Source: Parelaphostrongylus tenuis (lineage: Eukaryota > Nematoda > Chromadorea > Rhabditida > Metastrongylidae). Taken from it: 64,000 nt of DNA. Each line of letters begins with the position of its first letter. The first letter of the stretch is position 1. Shown here in pieces: positions 13,701 through 26,825 of this stretch. A program made the translations under genes and the position numbers. Location: positions 62,001 to 126,000 of the forward strand of contig JAHQIW010002140.1 of the NCBI GenBank assembly GCA_019055375.1, read 5' to 3'. The notes beneath the pieces are model-generated. The model saw only the letters and a list, made by a program, of their open reading frames with translations, was not told where the DNA came from and did no database searches.

Positions 13701-14687
13701 ATCAGTTTTGTGAGAATTAGAAAACAAGTATTGTACAAGAGTATTGATTAATTATTCTTCAGTGAAAATAAACGAAAAATAACATCTGATTTAGAGCTGC
13801 TCCGCTCAAATTCTAACGATATGAGGAGTGGTGTCGAATTTACCTTACTTTCTGAGAACAAAAAACTATTTTGGCTACTCAGATGCTTACTCACTAGCAT
13901 GTTGTTTTCTAATCTACTGCAAACTGCAAACACCTTGCCAAACGTCTTGGCAAGAAGATCGCATTATGTCATCGGAATGCCCTGAGTAACATTTCCCACT
14001 GTTGACACTGTGACAACATGAAAACTCGCCTACGCGCTCGGAGGGCTTTTCTGAAACGCCTCCTCATATTTAGCCTTCCCAATCTATCCTACTTTACGTT
14101 TATAGAAAATACCATATAGAATACAAATACCATATAAATACCATACATAAGGTACGTACTCTATACTAATACTTTATTCTTTGAAGCTGTAGGTTTTCCT
14201 ATGTAGTTAAGCAGTTTTTCGAGTCGCTTTTCAATCCCGTCTTTGAGAAAACAAAAAGCAAGGAAAAGTTTTATAGAAGAATTCAATCGGTTTTATAATT
14301 TAACTGAGGGCAGATTACATGATGGGACTGAATGGTGGACGAATCGTATCTAGGCTTCATTTTTGTGTGGAGGATATCTGATTCCCACAAGAGACGCACG
14401 ATTGGAACAAAGTACATCTTTTCTTCAATTTATTCATTCTTTGAAATAGCAATTTGATCGGTCAAAAAGCCTAAAAGTTTTTTGCGCTCGAAAGCTATGC
14501 TTGAGACAAAACCTTTCTGCTAAATACGCTATGATATTGCTCCTTCTTCAAGCAAAAGTCGATGAAAGTATTCGTATCAGTTGGTCATGCTGACTGTTGT
14601 TGCTCCAAAAAAAATATTTTGAATCAAGAAAACTCAAAATTTTATAGATTATAAACACTACTTAGACAGTAGATCCCGAATCGGTTG
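10717..14687. other. No gene recognised
   Basis: Minus-strand frames at 12461-13000 are open, but so is the opposite strand, and no splice structure or motif supports either. Confidence 0.45.
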
Positions 14688-14945
14688 CTGTGGCCGAGTA
14701 GCCAGTGATGTGCGGCTCGGCTAGACGGGGAATTGATCCCGCAGCCTACCAACAATCTCCGGCAATCAATAACGAAAGCCTTAGGGAACGCCCCAGCCTG
14801 ACTATCCTCGAGAGTGTAAGGAGACGTGCTCGATCAGTATTTCATGATGTCCGTGAGAAAGAAGATATCCTCAAGCTAGCAAGGAGACGATTCGATTGCT
14901 AGAAATGCTAGCATCAGCAAAGTAGAAGAGAAACCGTTATAGGAG
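14688..14945 (+). repeat. Family C SINE (tRNA-Ser/Leu-like head)
   Basis: GCTGTGGCCGAGTAGCCAGT resembles the D-arm of a type II tRNA. The body carries GGCAATCAATAACGAAAGCC, GACTATCCTCGAGAGTGTAA and GCTAGAAATGCTAGCATC. It is shared with copies at 30205-30450, 31200-31425 and 52713-52955. Confidence 0.55.
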
Positions 14946-17755
14946 TCAAATAAAGTGCAAAATCCTGGATCGCCTTGAGTGGAATAAACTATAGTTGTTA
15001 TTGACTGTAAAATATATCGATCAAAAATATACTAGGATAACGGTCTATCCTTGATAAACCACGTTAAGATTAGAAGGTAAAAGATGAAATATTAGAAAAG
15101 AATGAATAAAAAGCAAATATATTTCAGCGAATGGCATCAATTAATAGATAATTTTCGTTTTTTTTTCTCAATAACATCAAATATTCATCAGAATAAAGTA
15201 GGCAACGGAACGACTGGGTTAGATCGTCTTAATGTAAATCTAGGTTAATTGGTCCTAACCAATTTCAAGGATTCTTGAGGTTCAGTCTTAGGATTAGTTT
15301 CAAACTCACCTTTGAACGATTTATGTAGATCACTCACAGTTCATCACCACAGTCGCTGACTTTGTGTTTTTAGCTCTCAGGATGTTTTGCCTCATTGTAA
15401 CAGAGTTTCGGCATAGATAGGCCATAATTTTTATTTCGTCTGCTGAATCGTCCACTCTAGACTTGGATGATTCCACTGGAAGGTGCACTACCGGTTCTTC
15501 AATGCAGATTAATACTGGGGAACACGTGCTTATCAGTTGAGGAGACAATCACAATAGATGATTTTATCGTACGTGAGTAGTACCTTGACCTCTTAATCCT
15601 CTTATGGACACTAAACTACCATGTGCACAGATTTTAATGTATGCGTCAATTGATTGGCATAAAGTTTTGCCTTTTGAAGTCAGCCATACTTTGGCTTCAA
15701 TTTTTAAAAATTTCCTTCTTGTGCACATAACAAAGAACCTAACCAAGCAATAGAACGGTGATCTCAAAAAACAGTTCGCTCGCTTTTATTGATCACTATT
15801 GGTTACTAAAAAAAATGCTGATTTTGCTGTGCATAAGAATCACATTTAAATTGCGCAAGTCATTGGAGAGCCAGCCTCACTGTAATCGGTTGTTGTGGGA
15901 TGAGAAGAGTAACTGTTCTTTGAACTCGTATAAGCCTATTTATAACGTAAGCAGTAGTTTAGTACATCTTAAACCCTTACGCCCAAGTACTATGGTTACC
16001 TTTTATGTGATGATCACATTCTATAAAGCTATGTCGATGCAAGACGTTCATGCCAACCGCCTCTAAACTTGTTATCAAGAGGTTTTCTCTCGTTCTATTA
16101 CCAGTATATAACGAAAATTGGTTGTCCTTTGTTAGATGACGAACGAGTGTTTTGAATTGCAGAATCAACACTTGAAAACATGAAACTGAATCGTCAAAAA
16201 GGAAAATAAAACTGGTTATTTTGGAGTGCTCAGACTTATCAATTCATTGCAGCCGTGCCACTAATTCACAAGATATCAAACCATTTCTGGGATCACCTTT
16301 AAATGTGAAGAAATACGCAAGATTATGTCAAAAGGAAGTCATTTTATGAATTCGAGGAATAACTAGGGGAGAGAAGCGTGACTTACGACCATTCAATGAT
16401 TCAATGATTTGTTTCTAATAGTTTGCTGAAATTGATAAATACGGATTGACCTATGAGAGCATTGCAGCTCACAAAACATCTTTCAGCTTTGCGGAAACTT
16501 TTTTGAGGCTGGCCTTTATTTGTCAAGAAATATGGACTGTTATTTATCAACATCTTGTGGTGAGTTATGGCTCTCGAAAGTTGGGCATAGCAAGCGAAAA
16601 CACTCTAATACTTCTGCGATCGTAACCACCTGTGTAGCTTTCGTTTTAGAATCTCTCGCAGTTTCCCCTATAATATGATTGTTAACTTCACTACACGAAA
16701 TGAAGAAGCGTTTACTATTTATTTGCGTGAAAAGATCGGTGACGACCAAATTTTAAAAGGAAATACTGTCTTGAATCTCTATATCGCGAAAACCTTCAGT
16801 ATGAGAAATTGAAATTCATACAAAGGTTTTAAAAACGGCGCTGTTCTATTAGCATAGCAGTCTAGAACAAGAGCTGGAAGCACTCTTTAATTGTTTTAGA
16901 TTGACTTCGAAATTCTTAAGATCATCGGAAGTAAAGAATAGCCTACGATCAGACGTGATTTGCTCCCAGTTAGAAATCAATCTCATTATAACATTGGAGA
17001 ACCCAATATTGAGTAGCTGCTGATCATGCTACACTTTTATGCGCTGGAAGAATGAAATTCAACTAAACGTCACTAGACGTCAGTCCAGAATTGTGTAAAA
17101 ATTCCATGTCAACCAGCCAAGAAAACAGAACACACGAATTCCATTCGAGTTTCTTAGCACTCAGTTAAGGCTCATAGGCAAAATCCACTTAATTCACTCT
17201 TTAGTAAAATTTAACCAAACTCGTCTTAATCATTTTTATGTAAGAAGAAAGCCAGAAATGAGTAATCACGACTTCATGCGAATCTCAAGTCTTATCGTAA
17301 TCGCATAAAAGTGTTATGTCCTCTTATAATTTCTTGAAACCAAAGCAATAAACACCAATTTTATTAAGCAAAGTAATCAGAATGACGACAGTCTAAATCG
17401 TATGCTGACTCTTCGACAGTCATAGTTAGACCCTGTACAATTGCTTCGATGCAGTCTCTCAATCAACTTCGCGTGAACGTCTGGAACACAGCTGGTTCTT
17501 TAAGCTGGTATTGCCGGTATAAAACTCAACAAAGGACCGAGACGCTGTTCGCTTGGGCACAAATCGTTGAGCTTTTGCACGGTTGCTGTTTTCGAAGGCA
17601 ATCTGTGTATCGCGTTCCAATCCGTACTCGTAAAACAGTAAATTTTGATAAAGGCTTCGTTGAGCGGTCATGATGTGGCAAGTATGGACTAATTTGGTAG
17701 CAAAAGAAAAAGAAAATTCCGCTTGAAAGGCACCGATTTCTCACCTGAGAGGTGG

Positions 17756-17800
17756 CAGAAATGTGTTCAGGCTGATGGTGCATGCCTGAACACATTTCTG
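17756..17800. repeat. Perfect 17-bp hairpin
   Basis: CAGAAATGTGTTCAGGC (17756-17772) and its exact reverse complement (17784-17800) enclose an 11-nt loop. No gene or element explains it. Confidence 0.7.
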
Positions 17801-19099
17801 TATTCTGGTTAACAGAATTTCTATTTAAAAAAATTTGAAATTATAAAAATTATTTATTAAAAAATGTTTATTGTCTTAGTGCGAAAGCTTATGAAAAGAG
17901 TTAATGATTGGAGACGTACTAAGCTTTTGAAACTGCTTATTTTCATCCACATTTCTCTACCAAAACTAAGCAATGCTAAAGGGTAATCTACTACTACATA
18001 TGAAAACGGCTTCAAAAAGTGTCGAAGGTAGCTGCCTGCGTCGGAACTGAGTGAGCAGCTAAATGCTCACAACCTAATCAGGAATGCGAGAATTCGCTAA
18101 GTGCTGTGTATGAACAAGTCATCGGAGTCGTGGTCGCCTATCCGAACCGAAAAATAATCCGAGCACGCGCATTGTGAGTCAGCAGTGTATAACCAGTTTT
18201 GGTTGTCTAGCGAAACATCGGCACGTACAAGCGTCAGTTACAAGTACTTTGGCCGATTGCCGACTGTATCAACACTGTTTCGGATTAGCGTTACTCATCA
18301 ATACTACACACATGATGTTTCATCGCCTAAGCACAAAATCGGCACGTGTTTTGCAATCTGACGGTCCTTAGTAGACAGACGTACTTCTAGTGAAAGACAA
18401 TGTGAAATTTCCAGAGAACTACATAAGACATCGCCTTTCCTACTCCTACCATTCAAGAAAATTATTACATACGTTTGCATATAGGTATCGCTAACCATTT
18501 ATCAGGGTCTATAGTGAGTACTGTGCTAAGGTTTTGAAGATCAACTGATAGAAGAATCAATTGAACCGGTTAGGAGTCGCTTCCTGCGGCCGGAAATGCA
18601 GTCAAAAATGCATATGCAATGGATCAGTGAGACTTGAATGCCCTTGTACGAGCATTTCAACACTTCGAAAGAAACACTTGCCCAACAAAAAAACACCTTT
18701 CAAATGGAAACTATGAGAGCGTCTGCCTGACTCTGAAAGAATACTTAAACAGGTGCTCATGTAGTTTTGACATAAGGTTTTTTTCTCGTGTTGACGCCTT
18801 CATACCTGAGATACTTCAGTGAAATTGAACTGATACTGAAATAGGGATGCTGTCACGCCTTTGTCTATGCGTGTAATATATAATGTTTTTACGAGTAAAT
18901 GTGAGGGAAGGCGCAATTAGTCCAGTGATTCAAGGTATATATATTGCACTACACTTAATGTCTCTAAGTTGGTACTGTAGTCAGGGTAAAGCAGGTCCTT
19001 AACTCATCCCATGAAGGCAAGTTGACCGCAGATATATGTAGAAGAGCAGAAACTGATCAAGCACGGAGGTAAGACAATATAGATTGTTGAAGGTTCAAA

Positions 19100-19145
19100 A
19101 ATCCCGTCAACCTCACGGCGTTTAAATCCCGTCAATCTCACGGCG
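19100..19145 (+). repeat. Short tandem duplication
   Basis: AATCCCGTCAACCTCACGGC (19100) is repeated 25 bp later with one change. No larger array is present. Confidence 0.7.
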
Positions 19146-22100
19146 GTGTGCAATGCATTTCACTTCGCAAGTGCTTGTATCGGCTACCATGTATAACTTG
19201 CGGTGATGTACAGATGTAAAGAGATAATAATGTAAAAAGTTCTTCAATGTAAGCTTCTTTGAGAAGCTGCGCATCGTAGAAAATATGCTTTCCTATCACA
19301 TTCTTACAAGTGGTCAAAGAAAAATGTGCAGTAAGACTCGCAAATGCCCAGTTTTTGAAGGATGTAGCTTTTTCATCGGATTTTTTCGACTTTAGAACAC
19401 GTGTGCTTCTTCTTGCGGAAAAAAGCGTTTATAGAAGTTCTACTAGTAGCATATGTCCTTATGTGACGATAAATTTAACGTATAATCAAGATTGTACTGA
19501 TTGAATATCAACAATCCGCGCTGAAGATCTAAAAACAGTTCAACTAGTTTGAAAGAATGTAGAGATTCTACATCTTTAGTTTATTGAATGACTAGACTAA
19601 AACATAAATGGAAATAGGAATAAGTGTTCAGTGACTGTGAGAAATATGTTTCTCTCCACAACGATATGAACATAGAAACCTCTCCAATGATACTCATTAT
19701 TCAGTGAAGGTAATAAGAAAAGTTCCATTACAACACATAAATAACAAGTAAAAATATGCATTATTCGTTATTACTAAATTTTCCTAACCAAAAAAATCGT
19801 GGTAATATGAACTCTTCTGGTGAAGAAGATAAAACTCCTTGCAATGGACTTATCGTATTCGTAATTCGGCTGTAGATCAAGCGCAGCTGCTATCGTTATT
19901 AGTTAGAGGTATCGTTGTGCGTTCTATGATACAATGCTACATGTTCCTTTGAAACAAATTCTACAATAGTTTGAGGTTTTTTGTTTGCCTTTTTCAAAAA
20001 TGTTAACACAAAACCTACGCGATTTAGGAATTTCTGCACAAATTAGGACATCCTAAAATTTCGTCGATATGTTCATAGATAGGAACGGTCCGTGCTTGAC
20101 TAAATAGGCTCGTACATCCTACATTTTTTGATTTTTTCTAGAATTCCGTCTACCTACGTTTTCCTTACTTCTGAATGTTTTCGTTTTTTTCATTTTAGTT
20201 CGGTACTTTTTCATGAAACGTCCAAAGAGGCGCGTGTTTTACGCCCTTTTTTTCCAGACATTAAACAGTTCTTATCTACGGAATTTTACTAATTTGTAAA
20301 GAAAAAGTACGAGATACAGAAAATACACAATGAGTTTTCGATAAATCTGTAAAAGAAGACATAAATTTTGATGTAACTTTTACTTTCAGCAATCTCTCCA
20401 TTCCCGCTTTCCGCCTTAATTGTTGAAATAAGGCTAATTTTGGTAACAGAAAACCGATAAACCGATTCTCTGGGGTAGCAGAAAATCTTTATCGCTTACA
20501 TTATTAACATCACCTGACATTTCGGAGTACCTCGCCTTCTTTATAGCCTAGAAAGATAAAATTGAATAATCACACTGGGAACAAAAAGCTTTTCCACATG
20601 CTCACCGCTTTCTATGAATTTTTCACTCAGTATTTTGGTCGATAAGGTTGCAGTCAACTTGATCTTAGCAGGTCGTATAGAAGTCGCAATTCACACAAAC
20701 ATCGAATGTTGTGAATAAATTGTATGGTGAAATTTCGGATTTGCTCATCAAGAGAACTAGTGGAGTGGGTTAATCAATTTGGGACGAATCGACCATTACG
20801 TTGCACGTCATCGCATTGAAATTAGCATGAACGTAGTAATCAGTATGTAGTTTTCTCGAGCGGCAAACTAACCTCTTTGGATCGTTGATCTATTTTCGGT
20901 TCAAAAATTGGGAAAAGTGTCTAAAATCGATTGAGGAGCATTGGAGAGATTATTTCAAAAGTCAGTTCAAAGGGCTGTCTATATGGAAAATCATAAACTC
21001 GTCCCAACTGGTGAACACAGTGGTCAATACAAAGTCGGTCTTGAGAATTGTTGCCTGGCGATCAACTGAACACTGAGTCGAGCTCAACTAGTTTGTACTA
21101 CAAAAACGTTGTGGATTGTAGATTTGACTGCAGTGCTACTGTTGTGTGGTGTCGCCTTTCGGCGAATTTAATCGCTAGGGTGTGGTTGAGTGGTAATTGC
21201 AAACAATTACTGAGTTTTGACCTTTTCCGGGTTCCTTCAATCATTGAGCAACATTAATGTTCTTTACGTCTGGCCTCAACATGGTAATGGATTCTACAAC
21301 AGGTTTTTCCCCTTTATTAGCACCGTGTTAAGTTCGCTACGATGGCACATCGGACTCACGAATTCTGATAAGTTCTTCTTATCTTTATGGCAGGAATTTG
21401 CCAAGATCTCTTCAATAAGGCTATTTCATCATTACCTTACTTTCATGAAAAACCACAAGGTAGGACTGAAATCTTCGATGTAGTAACGATTTTTACTATA
21501 CAGACACGCCAGAATCGATAATTTATCAAACGAAGACATTTGTAATAGGGACGAAGAAAATGACGTTGATTCGACAATTATGTTAGAAACACACTGCCAG
21601 TTGCCTACCGTCTTTACAAAACCAGACGTGATTCTCCTCAAAACTAGAGGAAACATACCATTTACGCGCTCATTTCTCCTAATAAAAATCATGATATCTG
21701 AATGACATTTGACCATCAACTTACTCTCCTCATTAGATATTCGTTATCAAAATACAATACATTTGCACAAAGAACAAGCAATAAAACCGTTCAGCATCGG
21801 GAGAAGGGAAATCAACAGAATTTCAACCATTGCAAATATTTATTGCTTGCCGTAGTAGTTGATTGATTGTTCACTTATGATGCCTTCAACGCGGCAGTAA
21901 AACTGTGAAATACATTCAACAACTCAAAGTACTCAGTGTTACAGACATTGTTGGGAAGTCCTGATCATCTTTTAAAATCAAAAATCTATTTACGATTAGC
22001 CAGCCGGCCTGAATTTTTTCGTACTTGTGGCTGACGTTTAGCGTAATAGTATGAAATGCTTAAAGAAATCAAAAGTCGACCAACTATATAGTCATCTAAA

Positions 22101-22644
22101 AATGCCCTCCTTGAGTTATTTCATTTTACCGCATCACTTGAGTATCCCTATCATTTGCGCTTCTACATCACTCGCTTTGGAAATGTTATTGAAAAAGTAC
22201 TGGTGTTGAATTCAACCGAGTTCACGACGAGGTCTGGTGATAGGCCCACCTTAGATGAACCATAATCATACGATTCAAGAAGCTTATTACAACATTCTGA
22301 TTGTAGAAAATTCCTCTAAAGGTCAAAAACATTTATGTTCACTTTACTTATCTATTAAGTCAACATCACTCATCAGTGATCTTCGTAGGATTTAGATCGT
22401 TCTCCTAAGAAGTTATGGACAACATAAAGCATTTGTAAATCGTAAGTGCTCAGGATTCATTTAGCTTTGAAGCTTGACACATTGCGCCGATATGCGTTAA
22501 GGTAGTCCATTTGCTGTAAAATAATGGGAGGTGCGCACTGATATTAATGCATAATTCAAACGTTTGATTTCACTATACCTTGGCATAATTATTGAAAATT
22601 ATCTTGCTGATTGCTCTTCTTAAAAATATATCCTAACTGTGGAG

Positions 22645-23160
22645 AGGGAGAATGCATGAGTTCAGATACAGCATACCCATCTCTTGTAAAACACGTGGTG
22701 ACGGATAGATAGGCGAAACTGGTAGACACTTTATGGGGCGCATAAAAGAGCACTTAGATGAAAATCGAATAATCGTAGAAGTACTCTTTTAGTAAGATCG
22801 TACAAGTACATAAGGAAGACATAAAGGTGACGACTTCGAGATTGTAGTTAGAACTTGGGGCACGAGTCAAACACGTCAGCTGGGAAAGCTTTGAGGGCTT
22901 TTGGATAAATTTTGCAAGTCCAGCAATGAACATCAGGGAAGAGTGCTTCAATATAACAAATTAGATGGCATCTTGTTCCAGATTTGTTTTCTAGTGTTTT
23001 TCACCGCTAAAATAAGGGGTCATGCCTCTTGAGTATAGGTAGCCAAAGGTTGGGTTTTTATAAACTTTCACTGAATATAGTAAAAGTGAACCGAATAATT
23101 GGATATGGCTTGGTATAGAACGCTTTCTAGGCTCTGAGAAGAACGAAATCGCCGGAACGT
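22645..23160 (+). pseudogene. Penelope-like element relic: GIY-YIG endonuclease end plus 3' motif
   Basis: The plus frame reads SCKTRGDG-stop-IGETGRHFMGRIKEHLDE (22686-22762), matching the Penelope-like GIY-YIG signature YIGETGRPL.RIKEHL; the tyrosine is replaced by a stop. About 110 bp on, another frame reads FWINFASPAMNIREECFNITN and a stop near 22968, matching the family's C-terminal AFWI..KSP.MN.KEEC.AITN. At 23132-23160 a degenerate CTGAAGAA...GAAACG motif marks the 3' end. The reverse transcriptase part was not found upstream. The copy is dead. Confidence 0.7.
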
Positions 23161-24248
23161 AAATCACAGAATTCTGAAGGAGAAGAGCCAACCTCGCGCA
23201 GATATTGTTCCAAAAAAAAAAAAGACGGTTTACAACATAACTTTGAATGTACAAAAATTTGCACTCGTTAAAATTTAAGTTTCGCTACTTTTACATTCAG
23301 CGGATAACTTTCAAAGTATGCCACACTTTATTTATAAAAACCTATTCTCCACATCCATATTATAGAGAAAAGCTTTTCAAATCAGATTTTTAATGCACGT
23401 ATCAAACGGGGAAATCATAGCAGCCCTCAAACCAGCCTGTCTCAGCCGATAGTGAAACTTATTGATCGACGTGGAATCAGAAGATGTTGAATAATATGCT
23501 AAACATTTGACTCGAGATGAACTCGCAGTTTACCCATACGTGGATGCGTGCTACCATCGCATCACAGAGTCCATTGGCATTTTGACATGCAATCAATAGA
23601 ATATGTAAAGTTTCCCATTTTTAGAATAAAATTTTTGATGAGTGCTGTAATGTGCTTTCAAATTTTCGGGCTCAATAATTGGTTCCACGCTTGTTCAGTT
23701 GGCGAATGACCGTGATGAACCTTGTTCAGAGAAACTGCATGGTGTCCTTGCATGCATTTAAAGTGTCGTGTTTGCATAGAAAACTTGAAAAGTTTTGCTA
23801 TTTTCCAATCATTCTGAAGCATTTAATCTGGGCGAGTTCAAAGCTCAAAAACTATTGCAAAAAAACTTGCACTTGCACTTGAGACAACTAGAACATTTAA
23901 AAGTGTGTCAACTTTTCAAGATCAAATCTCGTTGAATTGAGCCATGAATCGAGAACACACGTTGATTTGCTGGGAATTGTAAGACATTCTGGAGCTAACA
24001 GTTGATCTTTGAGGGAATGCTCCGAACAAAGCCGCTTAAATTGAGTGGAATATTCTAATTGAAATAAGTTGAGTGGAATATTGAAAACTAAAAATACCAG
24101 TAACCAATACTTCTCAGTGATTGATGCCGCTATGCAGTTTATACCAAAGCGACTCTCTCTCCATTACCTGTGGGCGTCATCACACTCTTATCTAGAGAGG
24201 CAACTAACTAGGTTGATGATTTCGAAAGAATGTAATCACTCAACGATG

Positions 24249-25092
24249 TCATGATCGAAAAAACCACTTATGATCTGAGATTCGGTTTTGGTCACAATTT
24301 CGAAAGAGAGAAAACTCCTCTTTACCAGCAAAGCTCAAGGCTTTAAGGATTGTCGACTTACTAGTACAAGAATGCGCTGCTACTTTACAGTCCTGTTTCA
24401 TGTTCTCTCTGGACACAAGTCCACCCATATCTGGAAACTGAAAAAAGTGGCCAATATTCTAAAATAACTAGGACGTCTTGGTACAATTACAACTCTGTTA
24501 GTTGAGGTAAGCTTATAAATGATGTCTTCCTTAACTTAATACAAGCATTTCTATAAAAACCTTGTATAATGCTTTCAAAATAGACCATCTAATCTCCGAG
24601 TAGAGTGGATGCGGTTTTTGAATGCCACTAAGCTCACACGATATTGTTGTAAATCCTTGTCGCGTCCAACGTTTCCTTCAGAAGAAATTGTCACCATAAA
24701 TACGTATGATCCTGAATGGTAATACGAAAAAAGGCTACTACTGTGTGAGGGCATATCATTTCCGTTGTGTTCCATTCCATTAAATTGAGTCGATGATAGT
24801 TTGAAGACTTACATCGCAAAAAGAAGCAAATGCAGTTGATATTCCACTCCAATCGCTGCAGTTCTGATGAAGACTATGGGGAAGACCAAAACGTTGGCTA
24901 CAATTGAAGCTTAGTGTAGGCATGGAAAAGCCAAGATATACACAATGTTTAAACAATGTAAAATACCTAAAAGTCACAACAATAGAAAAGTCCTTTGTGA
25001 CTGTAGAGCTCCGTGGTGGAGTTGTAAACACATACAGTTCATAGTGTCCTTCGATTAAATGCCAAAAGGGCTAATGCGAAGTTCCCTTTCAT
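24249..25092 (-). CDS. Candidate small secreted cysteine-containing protein, possibly frameshifted
   Basis: Minus-strand pieces are 25092-24967, 24897-24813 (donor GTAAGT), 24437-24362 (acceptor TTTTTTCAG, donor GTAAGT) and 24274-24249 ending in TGA. The three junction phases agree. The reading includes EGHYELYVFTTPPRSST, QNCSDWSGISTAFASFCD and FPDMGGLVSRENMKQDC. A signal-peptide-like start MKGNFALALLAF (ATG at 25092) lies one base out of frame with the rest of the first exon, so the gene may be broken or the start may lie elsewhere. I do not recognise the family, no poly(A) signal follows, and chance assembly of open stretches is a real alternative. Confidence 0.28.
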
Positions 25093-25657
25093 TTTTTCCA
25101 AATTAACACAGGTTACTGTTTATCAAAAGCGCAGTTAGCAAGCCGTGTGAAATCTGGTTAGATAATTCCCTGCTATTTTAAGATGCACGCTTTCTGTTAG
25201 AGTTTGCGAGATTTCTGAGCAAGCTAGTGAGCAAAATAGTATCTGAAGAATAAAATTCATGCCGTTTGGGCTGTCCTGGAAAGATCGCATTGGAAAGCAA
25301 TGGAAAGGTGTAAAAGCATTAAAAAATGTTAGATACAACAAGAAATGTCAGCCATTCCACGAGTGTTTCGCTCAATTCACAATGACCAATGTGTTCAGGT
25401 GTTAGGAGTTTTTGTGAGCATAAACAGTAATTTTCTTGTGCACTCGCTTTGGCCACTTTCGGTTGGTATAACCGGCTTTGGTTTTTATACACGACAACTT
25501 TTTCATTCGTAATTACCAGCGTCTTAACGGCTCGGTATTTTTACGCCTAAAAATAGAATTCGTTGGTTCGTGAATGGGCCAACCACAATCGCCAAAATGA
25601 AAGTCGCTTTCATCAAAGCATTCGGACGATTTATGAATCGTTTTCTTACTGTTTCCG

Positions 25658-25776
25658 ATAATTATTTCTGAGACATGCATGTGGTTTGTTATGAGCACTT
25701 ATACAGTGCAATACACGTGTTTCGGCCTTGCAGCCTTGTCCATAACAGATCACATGCACGACTCAGAAATAATTAT
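25658..25776. repeat. 36-bp imperfect inverted repeat with a partial hammerhead
   Basis: ATAATTATTTCTGAGACATG at 25658 is matched inverted at 25741-25776. The loop holds the minus-strand sequence GGCCGAAACACGTGTATTG, the 3' half of the hammerhead motif, with the CTGANGA half replaced. This is a decayed relative of the ribozyme-bearing elements. Confidence 0.5.
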
Positions 25777-26220
25777 ACCTTTATCTCGAGTGCTTTGTTT
25801 AGACCACGCTCAAATTTCAAAAATAATTATCAGGCATACTGATATTTGGGCATTGTCACAAGAAAACATTCAAAACGAATGGTATGATACTTTACATCTT
25901 TTTACTCTGTTCTTCAGGAATCAAAATAAAATAGCAATGGCAATAATTCTGCTCCGTTCTAGAAATCGGCATTACGCGAATTGTGCAATCAAATTAGCTT
26001 ATCCGCATTTTCCATAAAAGGTCATCTGTCAGTTAGTGTTAGGAGACTAACGCTCAAAATTCATGGGTTATCGGATTTCTCCTAAGATTATAAAGGGAAG
26101 GCTAAAGATGAGATGAGTATGCTCAGTGACTATTTTTTGCTAAAGATGTTTGAACACTATCATTTATAATCTGATAATATATCTTGAGTCTTTGGTGAGG
26201 TCTATTATGGAACCTGTACA

Positions 26221-26263
26221 TTGCTAGACACGTGTTTTAGTATTACAGCTTCATCAGTAGCAC
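26221..26263 (-). ncRNA. Decayed hammerhead copy
   Basis: On the minus strand GTGCTA, CTGATGA, CACGTG and a canonical GTC cleavage triplet followed by TAGCAA are in register. The invariant GAAA reads AAAA, so the copy should be inactive. The flanks (26163-26310) match the element family of 10402-10716. Confidence 0.5.
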
Positions 26264-26312
26264 GGTGCTTTTTGTTTTAGCCAATCCCTTGCGAGGGGAT
26301 ATACCCCCCCCC

Positions 26313-26350
26313 CCCCTCACACACACACACACCCACACAAACACACCACA

Positions 26351-26441
<91 letters not shown>

Positions 26442-26456
26442 ACACACATATATATA

Positions 26457-26488
<32 letters not shown>
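26313..26488. repeat. Compound (CA)n then (TA)n microsatellite
   Basis: About 120 bp of CA repeats (to 26441) run into about 40 bp of TA repeats at the tail of the family B SINE. A C-run (26305-26318) precedes it. Long open frames of His-Thr or Cys-Val repeats here are artefacts. Confidence 0.9.
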
Positions 26489-26792
26489 CAAAGGATAAAG
26501 GATAAAGCTTTCGGCGTTGATCAATCCCTGAGGGATGCGCCATGCATTCGCCTTCAATTTCTAACTTCGTTTGAGGTGATTGATTGCACATCTGGCCTTT
26601 ACAATGACTCGCGGTGGCCTCCCGCTGAACCGAGTCAGTGCTGCTTATCCTCCCAGACAAGTCTGAGGCCTGCCTGGTACCAATTTACCGACCCCGGAGG
26701 GATGGATGGCTTGGTGAACCATGAGCGCGAGATCGAACCAGTGACCTCGTGTGCGACGCAGGGCACCTCTAACCACTGCGCCACATGCGCTC

Positions 26793-26793
<1 letters not shown>
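26489..26793 (-). repeat. Family B tRNA-derived SINE, nearly full length
   Basis: On the minus strand the head reads GAGCGCATGTGGCGCAGTGG, with B-box CACTGGTTCGATCTC. The body matches 48515-48825, and the tail is TTTATCCTTTATCCTTTG followed by a TA run. It is the best-preserved copy in the window. Confidence 0.65.

Positions 26794-26795
<2 letters not shown>

Positions 26796-26824
<29 letters not shown>
26796..26824. repeat. (TA)n microsatellite
   Basis: A TA run sits directly at the head end of the family B SINE, mirroring the TA run at its tail. The SINE may have inserted into a TA tract. Confidence 0.8.

Positions 26825-26825
<1 letters not shown>

Larger units (their letters stand above)
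14946..22644. other. No gene recognised
   Basis: Apart from the hairpin at 17756 and the duplication at 19100, nothing was identified. The reverse transcriptase of the Penelope-like relic, expected at about 20.8-22.5 kb, was looked for and not seen. Confidence 0.45.

Noticed and set aside
26313..26488. CRISPR-like periodicity
   Set aside because: It is a simple dinucleotide repeat. No direct repeats with unique spacers occur anywhere in the window.
26243..26557. 104-codon minus and 77-codon plus frames of Cys-Val and His-Thr repeats
   Set aside because: They are translations of the CA/TA microsatellite on both strands, with no start context or flanking exons.
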